Source: Myxococcales bacterium (lineage in GTDB: Bacteria > Myxococcota > UBA796 > SXON01). Taken from it: a stretch of 55,894 bases of DNA. The notes under the pieces are model-generated. The model did not search any database. It was given only the letters and a program-made list of their open reading frames with translations, and was not told where the DNA came from. Location of the stretch: positions 1 to 55,894 of the forward strand of contig SHYX01000032.1 of assembly GCA_009692585.1 (NCBI GenBank). Direction: 5' to 3'. Both the position numbers and the translations under genes were made by a program. Of the stretch, positions 26,068-34,810 are shown piece by piece (within the stretch, counting starts at the first letter, position 1; each line of letters starts with the position of its first letter).

Positions 26068-27424
26068 CCTCGCCCGCCCACATCCCGAGGGCGTCGCCGA
26101 CGCGGCGCACCTCCTCGAACCGGATGCGCCCGGTGTACTCCACTCCCGGCGGCACCCAGGCGCGCCGGAGCCCGTGCCGTTCCGCCTCACGCAGGCGCAC
26201 CAGGGGCATGCCAACCCCGCGGACCTCGCCGACCAGGCCCACCTCGCCCAGCACGATGAGGTCTGCCGGCAGCGGCTCGCCACGTGCGCTGGACGCGATG
26301 GCCATCGCCACCGCGAGGTCGGCCGCCGGCTCGTCGACCTGCAGCCCCCCCGCGACGCTGACGAACACGTCGCGATCGCTCAGGTCGAGCCCGGCGCGCC
26401 CCAGCACCGCCAAGAGCATGGAGAGCCGCCCCCGTTCGAAGCCGAGCACGGTCCGCGCCGGCGTGCCCTGGGTTGGTCGACCCACGAGCGCCTGCACTTC
26501 GACCAGAAGCGGCCGCGACCCCACCATCGCACAGGTGACCACCGTCCCCGCGGCGTCGGGCAACCGCTCCCGCAACAGCCGCGCCGACGCGTCAGGCACC
26601 TCGACCAGGCCCTCCTCTCGCATCTCGAACAGCCCGATCTCGCCGGTGCTGCCGAAGCGGTTCTTGGTGGCGCGTACGACGCGCAGGGCGGTGGCGCCGT
26701 CGCCTTCGACGTACAGCACGGTGTCGACGAGGTGTTCGAGTGTGCGTGGACCGGCCAGGTTGCCGTCCTTGGTGACGTGGCCGACCAGGAAGGTGGCGAT
26801 GTCCTTGGACTTGGCCAGGAGCATGGCGCGGTGCCCCACCTCGCGCACCTGGCCGATGCTGCCGGGCACGCCGTTGAGCTCCGGATCCGACAGAGTCTGC
26901 ACCGAGTCGAGCACCAGCATCTTCGGCTTGACCTCGTCCACCGCGTCCAGGACCGCGGTCATCGACGTTTCAGCCAGGAGCCACAGCTGGTCGGAGAGCA
27001 CCCCCAGCCGCTCCGCCCGTAGCCGCACCTGGCGCGCCGATTCCTCGGCGCTGACGTAAAGCACGCGGATGCCCCGCTTCGCGAAGGCATCTGCCGTCGT
27101 GAGCAGCAGCGTGCTCTTCCCCACTCCGGGATCGCCCCCCACCAGGGTGAGGGAGCCGGTGACCAGCCCCCCCCCGAGCACGCGGTCGAGTTCGCCGATG
27201 CCGATGCGCAGGCGCACCTCCCCGCCCGCGTCGCCGGTGGTGTCGGTGATGGGCCGCGCGCGGGTGGGTGGACGCGGACCCTTGCTGGCCGCCCGAGGTG
27301 CATCGCCCCCCTGCGCCTCCTCGACCAGACTGTTCCACCCCCCACAAGCGACACACCGCCCCATCCAGGAGTGGACCGTGTGCCCGCACTGCTGGCACAC
27401 GAACGCCGTCTTGATCTTGGCCAT
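26048..27424 (-). CDS. radA: DNA repair protein RadA
   Basis: A 458-residue branch-migration helicase. It has an N-terminal C4 zinc finger (Cys10, Cys13, Cys24, Cys27), a RecA-like ATPase with Walker A GGDPGVGKST (96-105), LVLDSVQTL as Walker B, the RadA-specific KNRFG motif near residue 254, and a C-terminal Lon-like domain (VSVAGGLQVDEPAADLAVAMAIASS). Order and length are normal. RadA processes recombination intermediates and stalled forks. It is divergent from a dehydrogenase gene across 55 bases that contain nested inverted repeats. Confidence 0.95.
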   Translation of the reverse strand: MAKIKTAFVCQQCGHTVHSWMGRCVACGGWNSLVEEAQGGDAPRAASKGPRPPTRARPITDTTGDAGGEVRLRIGIGELDRVLGGGLVTGSLTLVGGDPGVGKSTLLLTTADAFAKRGIRVLYVSAEESARQVRLRAERLGVLSDQLWLLAETSMTAVLDAVDEVKPKMLVLDSVQTLSDPELNGVPGSIGQVREVGHRAMLLAKSKDIATFLVGHVTKDGNLAGPRTLEHLVDTVLYVEGDGATALRVVRATKNRFGSTGEIGLFEMREEGLVEVPDASARLLRERLPDAAGTVVTCAMVGSRPLLVEVQALVGRPTQGTPARTVLGFERGRLSMLLAVLGRAGLDLSDRDVFVSVAGGLQVDEPAADLAVAMAIASSARGEPLPADLIVLGEVGLVGEVRGVGMPLVRLREAERHGLRRAWVPPGVEYTGRIRFEEVRRVGDALGMWAGEATTRRG

Positions 27425-27432
27425 GCCGTTGC

Positions 27433-27469
27433 CCTATCCGGGGGGCCTGTCAGATTTTGGCAGGATAGG
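27433..27469. promoter_or_regulatory. Nested inverted repeats between radA and the dehydrogenase gene
   Basis: CCTATCC (27433-27439) pairs with GGATAGG (27463-27469). Inside it, CCTGTCA and TGGCAGG form a second, imperfect pair around an AT-rich centre. The site fills most of the 55-base gap between two divergent start codons. It could be an operator bound by a dimeric regulator acting on both genes. No -35/-10 pair stands out on either strand. Confidence 0.3.
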
Positions 27470-27479
27470 ATCGACGAGG

Positions 27480-28328
27480 ATGCTGACGCTCTGCCGCTGG
27501 GGAAAGGCCGACTACGAAGTCGGTGCACTGGTCGGCCTCCCCGAAGGCGTGCAGCTCGTCGATGACCCGTGCGTCGCCGATGTCATCGTCGTGCCGAGCA
27601 CCCAGCGGGTCACGCCGTCTGATGTGCCCCGCGCGCGGTTGGTGATCACCACCACCTCAGGCTTCGACAACCTCGACGTGCCGTCCCTACGCGCGGCCGG
27701 GGTGCGGTGCGCGCGGCTGCCGCTGGTGCGTCGCGACGCGGTCGTCGAGACGGCGCTGGGCATGATCCTGGCGCTCACCCGGCGCTTCGGCCCGTTCGCG
27801 GAGGCGGCCGGTACGGGTCGGTGGGTTCGTGACCACCTCGATCGGGTCGATGCGCGCCTGCTCGGTCGCGTGGCGGTGGTCGGGATGGGCGTCATCGGGA
27901 CGAAGATGGCCTCGGTGCTAGAGGTTCTCGGTGCCCGGGTGGTCGAGGTGCGCGACGGCCAGGCGATCCCCCGCGACGTCGATGTCCTCACCATCCACGC
28001 CAGCCTCACCCGGACCAACCATCAGCTCGTCGGCAGCGAGGTGATCGGGTCGTTGCGGCCGGGCTGCGTCGTGGTGAACACCGCGCGCGGGAAGCTGCTC
28101 GACGTCGACGCCGCGTACCGGGCGGTGGTGGAGGGTCACCTCGGGGGCTTGGGGGTGGACGTGTTTCCCGAGGAGCCCGCGGCGCTGGCCGGGTTCCTGC
28201 ACCCGCGGGTCATCGTCACGCCGCACGCAGCGGGGTGGCACCCCGGTCTGAGCGCCGGAATCAGCGAGGGGGTGGCGACGGCGGTCCGCGCGCTCCTTGC
28301 GGGTGAAGCGATCCCCTGGGCGGTGTGA
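27480..28328 (+). CDS. D-2-hydroxyacid dehydrogenase family protein
   Basis: A 282-residue NAD-dependent dehydrogenase. The cofactor loop is VAVVGMGVIGTKMASVLEVLG (GxGxxG). Family marks: TTSGFDNLDVPSLRAAGV near the N-terminus, the catalytic Arg region VVNTARGKLLDVDAAY, and VTPHAAGWHPGLS with the catalytic His; the Glu is in VFPEEPA. The protein is about 30-40 residues shorter than most relatives, mainly before the cofactor domain. It resembles PdxB and glycerate/phosphoglycerate dehydrogenases, but the substrate is not clear. ATG 27480 has GACGAGG directly upstream. Confidence 0.8.
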   Translation: MLTLCRWGKADYEVGALVGLPEGVQLVDDPCVADVIVVPSTQRVTPSDVPRARLVITTTSGFDNLDVPSLRAAGVRCARLPLVRRDAVVETALGMILALTRRFGPFAEAAGTGRWVRDHLDRVDARLLGRVAVVGMGVIGTKMASVLEVLGARVVEVRDGQAIPRDVDVLTIHASLTRTNHQLVGSEVIGSLRPGCVVVNTARGKLLDVDAAYRAVVEGHLGGLGVDVFPEEPAALAGFLHPRVIVTPHAAGWHPGLSAGISEGVATAVRALLAGEAIPWAV

Positions 28329-28346
28329 GGGAAACGGCTCGGCAAC

Positions 28347-28371
28347 GCCCGCACCAGGCGCTTCCGCGGGC
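28347..28371. terminator. Hairpin between convergent genes
   Basis: GCCCGC (28347-28352) and GCGGGC (28366-28371) form a 6-base stem with a 13-base loop between the stop of the dehydrogenase gene and the stop of the convergent ATPase gene. There is no U-run, so it is at best a weak or factor-assisted terminator. Confidence 0.25.
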
Positions 28372-28386
28372 CATGGTCATCAGCCC

Positions 28387-29556
28387 TCAGCCCTTCGCCG
28401 CGAGCGATGGCAGCCGCTCCGGTAGCGTCCGAATCGACACCGCTTCCACGTGCTCGGCCATCGGCCAGCTCTCGTCCCCGGCGTGGACCACCAGCAGCCG
28501 CTCCAGCTGCAGGTCAGCCAGGGCGATCCGCATCGAAGGGGTGAGGGTTGGCGCCGACGTGAGCTTCACCTCGATGCCTACGCGGCGCGCGCCGCGGGCC
28601 CACAAGAGATCGAGCTCCGCGCCGTCTGCGGTGCGCCAGAAGTAGAGGTCCTGGCGATCGGCGCCCAGGAAGCGCGCTGCCTGGTCGATCACGAAGCCCT
28701 CGAACGAAGCGCCACACCCCGGGTGACCGAGAACCGAGACCTCGTCGTCGAGGGACAGGAGCGAGTGGAGGATTCCCGGATCCGACAGGAACACCCGGGG
28801 AGACTTCACCTGTCGCTTGCTGATGTTCGCGTGCCACGGCTGGAGCGTGCGCACGACCAGCGCCTGCGCGAGGTGGTCGAGGTACCGGCGAACGGTCATC
28901 TCCGAGACGCCGAAGGAGCGGGCGAGCTCGGCGCCGTTCCAGAGCTGGCCGTGGGAGTGGGCGAGCATCGTCCAGAACCGGCGCATGGTGGTGGCGGGGA
29001 CGCCAATACCGAGCTGCGGAAGGTCGCGCTCCAGGAACGTGCGAACGAACTCGGTGCGCCACACCACCGAAGCCGGCTCGGAATCGAGGAACGCGCGAGG
29101 GAACCCGCCGCGGACCCAGAGTTCCCTCCACCGGTCGCCGCCGACTGCCCCCAGCGAGAGCCCTCCGAGTTCCTGGTAGGCGACCCGGCCCGCCAGCGAC
29201 TCTGAGGCCTGCCGTAGGAGCTCCGGTGCCGCGGAGCCGAGAACGAGGAATCGGGCGGGATATCCTGGCCGGTCGGCGAGCACTCGGAGGACCGGGAAGA
29301 GCTCCGGGCGGCGTTGGATCTCATCCAGCACCACGAGTCCCCGAAGCGACGCCAGCGCCAGCATCGGGTCGGCCAGCCGCGCCGAATCGACCGGATTCTC
29401 CAGGTCGAAGATGGATGTGGCTCCGTCCCAGCCGCGCGCGATCTCGCGGGACAGTGTGGTCTTCCCGATCTGGCGCGGCCCCAGGATGCCTACGACCGGG
29501 AACAGGCCGAGCAACCAACGCGCCCGGGAGAGTTCGGTAGAACGAAAGGAATGCAC
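28387..29556 (-). CDS. AAA+ ATPase with DUF4143 C-terminal domain
   Basis: A 389-residue protein. The N-terminal AAA_14-type domain has Walker A GPRQIGKTT (26-34), Walker B LVVLDEIQ (Asp78, Glu79) and sensor-like LVLGSAAPELL. A winged-helix segment follows (NGAELARSFGVSEMTVRRYLDHLAQA). The DUF4143 domain ends with a PD-(D/E)XK-like signature (YFWRTADGAELDLLWARG, then GIEVKLT), as is usual for this family. Function is not established; members are patchy and often accessory. The GTG start at 29556 follows an unusually AT-rich 50 bases, which may carry the promoter. A second member lies at the right edge of the window. Confidence 0.85.
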   Translation of the reverse strand: MHSFRSTELSRARWLLGLFPVVGILGPRQIGKTTLSREIARGWDGATSIFDLENPVDSARLADPMLALASLRGLVVLDEIQRRPELFPVLRVLADRPGYPARFLVLGSAAPELLRQASESLAGRVAYQELGGLSLGAVGGDRWRELWVRGGFPRAFLDSEPASVVWRTEFVRTFLERDLPQLGIGVPATTMRRFWTMLAHSHGQLWNGAELARSFGVSEMTVRRYLDHLAQALVVRTLQPWHANISKRQVKSPRVFLSDPGILHSLLSLDDEVSVLGHPGCGASFEGFVIDQAARFLGADRQDLYFWRTADGAELDLLWARGARRVGIEVKLTSAPTLTPSMRIALADLQLERLLVVHAGDESWPMAEHVEAVSIRTLPERLPSLAAKG

Positions 29557-29644
29557 CTTACACCGCTTTTCTAACAGAACATGGTAGCTTTACGGGGTCC
29601 AGGGCGCAAGAGCGATCCAGTGCCGGGACCGGCCCCCGAGCTGA

Positions 29645-29863
29645 AACTCGATCGCGCTCGTCCCGCTGGTGGCCGAACGGGTGCGTGGCGCCTTGGGTCA
29701 CGTCGCGGTGTCTGGCCTCACCGGGTCACTCGCCGCGAGCATCGGGGTGGCCATCCTCGGCCCCGAGGATGTCGGGGAGGTCACGTTGCTCGCTCGCGCC
29801 GACCGGGCGATGTATCAGGTGAAGCGCGCCGGTGGGAATCAGGTCGTGCTCGACGGGGAGTAA
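29645..29863 (+). pseudogene. GGDEF (diguanylate cyclase) C-terminal remnant
   Basis: A 72-codon open stretch reads VPLVAERVRGAL, then LAASIGVAIL and LARADRAMYQVKRAGGNQVVL. This is the last third of a GGDEF domain (relatives read ASIGVA and ADxALYxAKxxGRNxV). The catalytic GGDEF loop and all upstream parts are missing, with an in-frame stop at 29642. A fragment this short cannot make cyclic di-GMP. It overlaps the 3' end of mqnC by 25 bases. The rest of the gap back to 29557 holds only the AT-rich upstream region of the ATPase gene. Confidence 0.65.
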
Positions 29864-30948
29864 GAGGGTGCCCCCGCCCCGATCGCCCAGGCGCCCCGTT
29901 TGACGGGCACGAACCCAAGCCGCCGGGCCGCATCGAGGATCGCCTCGAACTCCAGCGACACCGTCGCTCCGGCCTTCTGGGTCACCTCGTCCTCCGTCGG
30001 GAGATCGAAATCGTTCGCACCGTACCGGAGTCCCAACAACGCGTCCTCGTTCCGGGTCAGCACGCTGGTGCGGAGGTTGGTGATGTTGTCCACGTAGATA
30101 CGACACAGGGCCAGGTGGCGCAGGTACTCGCGGGTCGAGATCTCCTGGCCGCCGAGCTCGGTGTGGTACGGCTTGTAGGTCCAACACAGCAGGCTGGACA
30201 GCGCGGGCAGCTTCGCTTCGGCGCGCTGGTCCTGGAACGCGCGCAGCCGTTGGAGGTGGTTCAGTCGCTCGTCGATGCTCTCGTCGAAGCCGATGACCAT
30301 GGTCGCGGTGCTGCCCAGCCCCGCGTCGAGAACCGCGGCCTGCGCGGCGTAGTAGTCCTCGACCTTGTATTTGCCAGGGCTGTGTCGCAATCGGAAGGCG
30401 TCATCGAGGATTTCGGCGCCACCCCCGGTGATCCAGCGCGTACCGCTGTCATGGAAGCGCCGTGCAGCGTCGGCGTAGCTGAGGTGGCTTCGTTTGGCGA
30501 CGAACATGAACTCGGCGATCGTCATCTCGTAGAATGCCAGGCGCTGGCCGTAGTGTGCGTGGAGTCGCTGAAATAGCTGACAATAGTCCTCGACCGACAG
30601 GTCGGGGTGAAAGCCACCGTTGAAGCCGATGAGCTGCCCTCCGAGGTCGGCCACCACGTCGATGCGCTTCACCAGGTCTTCGAAGGAGAGGACGTAGGTG
30701 CCGGCCTCGCCCGGAAATTTGTAGAAGGCGCAGTAGTCGCACCGTGCCACGCAGACGTTGGTGTAGTTCACAATCGCCATGATCACGTAGGTGGCCGTGT
30801 TCGCGCCATGGAAGCGCGCGCGTGCGGTGGTGGCCAGGCGCGAGAGCAGATCGTCGTCGCCGTGATTCCAGAGGGCGAGGGCGTCACTGCGGTCGATACG
30901 TTCCCCGGCGAGCACCCGGGCGATGGCGCGATCCAGGGCTGTTCCCAT
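29839..30948 (-). CDS. mqnC: Cyclic dehypoxanthinyl futalosine synthase (radical SAM)
   Basis: A 369-residue radical-SAM enzyme of the MqnC/MqnE/CofH group. The [4Fe-4S] cysteines are C66, C70 and C73 in NVCVARCDYCAFYK (CxxxCxxC). The NYTNVCVxxCxYCAFY context, ITGGGAEIL and VNLRT-like TNLRTSVLT segments favour MqnC, which closes the ring of dehypoxanthine futalosine in the futalosine route to menaquinone. MqnE-like specificity cannot be fully excluded. A UbiD-type decarboxylase elsewhere in the window (53131-54924) could serve the same pathway. It is divergent from an acyltransferase gene. Confidence 0.85.
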   Translation of the reverse strand: MGTALDRAIARVLAGERIDRSDALALWNHGDDDLLSRLATTARARFHGANTATYVIMAIVNYTNVCVARCDYCAFYKFPGEAGTYVLSFEDLVKRIDVVADLGGQLIGFNGGFHPDLSVEDYCQLFQRLHAHYGQRLAFYEMTIAEFMFVAKRSHLSYADAARRFHDSGTRWITGGGAEILDDAFRLRHSPGKYKVEDYYAAQAAVLDAGLGSTATMVIGFDESIDERLNHLQRLRAFQDQRAEAKLPALSSLLCWTYKPYHTELGGQEISTREYLRHLALCRIYVDNITNLRTSVLTRNEDALLGLRYGANDFDLPTEDEVTQKAGATVSLEFEAILDAARRLGFVPVKRGAWAIGAGAPSYSPSSTT

Positions 30949-30995
30949 GCCCGCAAGCTAACCCGGCCGCGATAGGGTCGCGGTGGAGCCGAGCC

Positions 30996-31766
30996 CTGTC
31001 GAAGCCGCCGCCCGATCCCCGCGTCGTCCCGCCCTGGCGTCGGCCGACGTTCGGCGAAGCGGGTCGGGCGCTCGCGGCCTGGTGCTGGTCGGGCCTGGTG
31101 TTTTCGGTGGCGCCGGTGCTGGCGCTGGGGACGATGGGCCGGCTGGGTCCGGCGCTCACCACCGCGCTCGCGCGGGTGTGGGGACGGCCGGCACTGTGGA
31201 TATTGGGCATTGAACTTGATGTTCGTGGGGAGGAAAACCTACGTCATCCGGGCTCCAGGATCGTGGTCGCCAACCATCAGAGCGCGTTGGACATGCCCAT
31301 TGTTGCCGCGATCTGTCCGAGGGCGCCGCTGGTCCTGGCGAAGTCGGAGTTGCGCTGGCTCTTCCCCTTCAATCTGATGTGGATGGCGCTGGGGCAGCGT
31401 TTCGTCGACCGGGGGGATGCCGGTGCGGCCCGACGCTCCGTCGCCCTCCTGGTGCACGAGTTGAAACGCCGGGAGCGCAGCGTCGTGCTCAGCCCCGAGG
31501 GCACGCGCTCCCGCACCGGACGCCTGGGTCCGTTCAAGATGGGTGCGTTCCACATGGCGGTCGAGACGGGAGCGCCGATCGTGCCCGTGTGTTTGGTCCG
31601 GCCGGGCCTCTTGATGCCGCCCGGGCGCTGGTGGGCCGAGGCGGGTCGCGTCGTGGTCGAGGTGCACCCTCCGGTCGACACCACCGGCTGGAGCGCCGAC
31701 CGCGTGCACGAGTACGCGGAGGCGCTGCGGGACGACTACCGGCGTTGGCTCGGCGAGGGCGGGTGA
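30996..31766 (+). CDS. 1-acyl-glycerol-3-phosphate acyltransferase (PlsC family)
   Basis: A membrane-bound acyltransferase with the catalytic HX4D motif in VANHQSALDMPIV and the lysophosphatidate-binding EGTRSR; a PVCLVRP segment follows. It makes phosphatidic acid or a related lipid. The start is uncertain: the frame has no ATG, GTG or TTG between the mqnC start and GTG 31098. CTG 30996 has GGTGGAG seven bases upstream and gives 256 residues with a basic-aromatic leader (PPWRRPTFGEAGRALAAW), which I prefer. GTG 31098 would give 222 residues beginning in the first membrane helix. Its stop overlaps the next gene's start (GTGA). Confidence 0.8.
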   Translation: MSKPPPDPRVVPPWRRPTFGEAGRALAAWCWSGLVFSVAPVLALGTMGRLGPALTTALARVWGRPALWILGIELDVRGEENLRHPGSRIVVANHQSALDMPIVAAICPRAPLVLAKSELRWLFPFNLMWMALGQRFVDRGDAGAARRSVALLVHELKRRERSVVLSPEGTRSRTGRLGPFKMGAFHMAVETGAPIVPVCLVRPGLLMPPGRWWAEAGRVVVEVHPPVDTTGWSADRVHEYAEALRDDYRRWLGEGG

Positions 31767-33400
31767 GGCGGGCAGCGAGCGAGTGGCTGGGGTGGTTCGT
31801 GTTCGCCGCGATGCTGACGGCGCCGGCGTGGTTTCGCGGCGACCTGCTCGGTCACCCCGACATCGACGTGTGGAACCACGTCTGGGGGCTCTGGTGGTGG
31901 GCCGACACCCTGGCGTCGGGCGAACTGCCGTGGCGCACGGCGCTGTTGTCCACTCCGCACGGGGGCGTGTTGTGGTTTGCCGACCCGCTGGGCGCCCTCG
32001 CGGCGATGCCGGTCACCTTGTTGGCCGGACCGACGGTCGCCTGGAACCTGTTGTTGATCACCCGCATCGCCTGGGCAGGCTTCCACGCCCGTCGGTTCGC
32101 CGGGCTGCTCGGCACGCCGGGTCCTCACACGATCGTGGCGGGGGTCGCGTTCGCGACCAGCCCATACCTATTGTGTGAGCTCTACAACGGCATCAGCGAG
32201 GTCTGCGCCACAGGCTGGGTGCCGCTGGTCCTGGCCCAGTGGTTGATGGCGATGAGGACGCGTTCGTCGCCGGCGTGGGTCCTGGCCGGCCTGTGCTTGG
32301 GCGGAGCAACGTGGGCGACCCCCTACTACGGCGCCGCACTGCTCCTCGGTCTGGCCCCGGCGACGTTGGTTGGCTTGGGCCGGAGCGCGTCGAGTTGGCG
32401 AATTGCGGTGCCTGGGCTCCTGGCCGCCGGGCTCTTGACCGGTGGCGCGCTTTGGACCTGGCGTTCGGCGTTGGTTGCGAAGGAAGCGGTCATCCAGCGG
32501 GACGAGGGCTCGGAGAGGGCGGTCGCGCGGCACAACGCCGTCGACATCAGGGAGCCGTTCGTGCCGGGGGGCTTCCAGTCCGTGGATTTCGAGGCCGAGT
32601 ATGGCGGCGAGCAGTTCAAGCACACGGTCTATCTTCGCTGGTCACTGCTGCTGCTGGCGGCGGTGGCGGTCTGGCGCCGGCCGCGCGAGGTGTTTCCCTG
32701 GGTGGCGCTTGCACTCTGGGGGCTGGTCTTGGGCCTGGGGGAGCGGCTTTTCGTGGCTGGCGCTTACCCCCTCGGCGAGCGCGGTCCGCTCCTCCCTTTC
32801 GGGCTGCTCACCCGGCTGGTGCCCGACCTGGCCATCACCCACCCCGCGCGGCTGGCGGTGACCGCGCACGCCATCCTCGCGAGCCTTGCCGCCGACGGCC
32901 TGCGCGCCCACGGTCGGCGGGGTCTCGTCGTGCTGCCGCTGGTGGTGGGTGAGACCTTGGGTTTCTCGTTGGCTGCGTGGCCGCTTCCAGGGGCTCCCGC
33001 CGCGGTTCCAGGGGTGTACGAACGCATCGCTGCTTCCGATGATCCTCGGGCGGTGCTCGACCTGCCCGCTCAGGTCCGCCAGACGATGGCCACCAGCGTG
33101 TATTTCTGGTACCAGACCGTCCACCAGCATCCGGTGCCCTGGTGGCCCAACGTCCGCGCGGAGGGCAATGGCGACGCGCCGACCGTGCGCCTGTTCTTGC
33201 CGGCTCGTACCGGTCCCCGCCGCGTCCCCGAGCTGTCGCCCGTGGCGGTCGCCGGGCTCCGTGCGCACTACGGGTGGGTGCTGGTGCACCCGGCGCTCGA
33301 TGCCCGGGCCCAACTGCCGGGAGAAAGCACCCGCGTGCTCACCACCGCCTTCGGCCCGCCGGAAGAGGTGGACGGGGTGCGCCTGTGGACGCTCAGGTAG
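31763..33400 (+). CDS. Large multi-helix membrane protein, GT-C-glycosyltransferase-like
   Basis: A 545-residue integral membrane protein with about ten hydrophobic segments and a soluble C-terminal part (from about 430). The first extracytoplasmic loop after helix 1 carries acidic residues in GHPDIDVWNHVWGLWW, as in GT-C-fold transferases that use lipid-linked sugars. Later segments such as LLTRLVPDLAITHPARLAV are also typical of these predicted membrane glycosyltransferases. No family can be named by eye. The GTG start overlaps the stop of the acyltransferase, so the two are coupled, hinting at lipid or surface glycan work. The end overlaps the convergent cystathionine beta-synthase gene by eight bases. 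Confidence 0.7.
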   Translation: MRRAASEWLGWFVFAAMLTAPAWFRGDLLGHPDIDVWNHVWGLWWWADTLASGELPWRTALLSTPHGGVLWFADPLGALAAMPVTLLAGPTVAWNLLLITRIAWAGFHARRFAGLLGTPGPHTIVAGVAFATSPYLLCELYNGISEVCATGWVPLVLAQWLMAMRTRSSPAWVLAGLCLGGATWATPYYGAALLLGLAPATLVGLGRSASSWRIAVPGLLAAGLLTGGALWTWRSALVAKEAVIQRDEGSERAVARHNAVDIREPFVPGGFQSVDFEAEYGGEQFKHTVYLRWSLLLLAAVAVWRRPREVFPWVALALWGLVLGLGERLFVAGAYPLGERGPLLPFGLLTRLVPDLAITHPARLAVTAHAILASLAADGLRAHGRRGLVVLPLVVGETLGFSLAAWPLPGAPAAVPGVYERIAASDDPRAVLDLPAQVRQTMATSVYFWYQTVHQHPVPWWPNVRAEGNGDAPTVRLFLPARTGPRRVPELSPVAVAGLRAHYGWVLVHPALDARAQLPGESTRVLTTAFGPPEEVDGVRLWTLR

Positions 33401-34754
33401 CCGGCCGCTTGGTGAGGAAGTCGACAAGGTCCAGCTTGGTCAGGAGCCCGATCACCTTTCGGTCGTCGTCCACGACGACGGCGGCCATGCCGTCCGCGAA
33501 GACGCGGGTGAGGGTCGCGGCATCGTCGCTGTCCTGGACGGTCCGTACGTTGCGGAACATCACCTCGGCCACGTGACTGTTGAGAGTGGCGCGGCCGTCC
33601 ACGAGCTTGCCCAGGACGTCGGACTCGGTGAGGATTCCGATGAGCCGCCCCGCTTCGAGCACTGGCAGTTGGCTGATCCCGTGGGCCTTCATCGTCCGAA
33701 CCGCTTCGGAGACCGTCAGCCCGGCCTCCGCCGAGATCAGTTCGCGGCGGGGGAGCGAGCGCAGGAGTTCGGCGACGCTGGCCGACTCCCAGCTCCGCTC
33801 GGTGAAGCCATTCTGGCGCATCCAGCCGTCGTCGAGGAACTTCGTCATGTAGTTGCGGACGCCGTCGGCCGCGAGGGTGACGATGCGTTTGCCGGGGCCG
33901 ACCCGCCTGGCCAACTCCACCGCCGCCCACACCGCCGAGCCGGTGCTTCCGCCCACGAGCAGGCCCTCCTTGCGTATCAGCCGCCGCGCCATTCGGAAGC
34001 TCGGCCCGTCCTCGGTCTTGATCCACTCGTCCACCAGGCCGGTGTCGAGCACGTCGGGGATGAAGTCGTACCCAATGCCCTCCACCTTGTAGCTGCCGAT
34101 GGCGCCGGGCCCCGCCAGGATCGATCCCACCGGATCCACACCGACGATTTTCACTCCTGGAATCGACTCTTTCACGCGTCGAGCCGTGCCGGTGAGCGTC
34201 CCTCCGGTGCCCGCGGTGAGCACGAGGTAGTCCAGCCTGCCGCCGGTCTGCTCGACGATCTCGGCGCCGGTGCCCTCGTAGTGGGCCATCGGATTGTCCG
34301 GATTGGCATACTGGTCGAGAATATGCGCGTTGGGAAGCAGTTTTTGCAGTTGGAGCGCGACGCCGATGTGACTCTCGGGTGCGTCCCAGGCGGCCTCGGT
34401 CGGGGTGCGGATGATCTCGGCGCCCAGCGCCTCCAGGACCACCTGCTTTTCGCGGCTCATCTTCTCCGGCATGGTGATGACCATGCGGTAGCCGCGGACG
34501 GCTGCGGCAAGGGCCATGCCGATGCCGGTGTTCCCGCTGGTCGGTTCGATGAGGGTGTCTCCGGGTTTGATCCGCCCGGACTTCTCCGCCTCCAGCACCA
34601 TGCGGCGGCCGATGCGATCCTTCACGGACCCGCCGGCGTTGAGGTACTCGCACTTCACCAGAAGCTCGCAGCCGGTGTCTTTGCCGATGTTGTGCAGCCT
34701 CACCAGCGGGGTGTTGCCGATCGCGTCGAGGATGCTGTCGTAGATGCCGGCCAT
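33393..34754 (-). CDS. Cystathionine beta-synthase with C-terminal CBS domain pair
   Basis: A 453-residue PLP enzyme. The PLP lysine is Lys45 in LNAGGSVKDRIG; TSGNTGIG binds substrate and GGSTGS the cofactor phosphate. Residues about 335-453 hold two CBS domains (ISAEAGLTVSEAVRTMKAHGISQLPVLE and FRNVRTVQDSDDAATLTRVFADGMAAVVVD), so it is of the regulated CBS type and not plain cysteine synthase. It lacks the heme-binding N-terminus of animal enzymes. It joins serine and homocysteine to cystathionine in transsulfuration; the second gene of that route is not nearby. Confidence 0.9.
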   Translation of the reverse strand: MAGIYDSILDAIGNTPLVRLHNIGKDTGCELLVKCEYLNAGGSVKDRIGRRMVLEAEKSGRIKPGDTLIEPTSGNTGIGMALAAAVRGYRMVITMPEKMSREKQVVLEALGAEIIRTPTEAAWDAPESHIGVALQLQKLLPNAHILDQYANPDNPMAHYEGTGAEIVEQTGGRLDYLVLTAGTGGTLTGTARRVKESIPGVKIVGVDPVGSILAGPGAIGSYKVEGIGYDFIPDVLDTGLVDEWIKTEDGPSFRMARRLIRKEGLLVGGSTGSAVWAAVELARRVGPGKRIVTLAADGVRNYMTKFLDDGWMRQNGFTERSWESASVAELLRSLPRRELISAEAGLTVSEAVRTMKAHGISQLPVLEAGRLIGILTESDVLGKLVDGRATLNSHVAEVMFRNVRTVQDSDDAATLTRVFADGMAAVVVDDDRKVIGLLTKLDLVDFLTKRPAT

Positions 34755-34810
34755 GGGCCCTCCCGGGGGCCGGCGTGTAACTGGGCGTACGGGCGGCGGC
34801 CCGACTTCGA

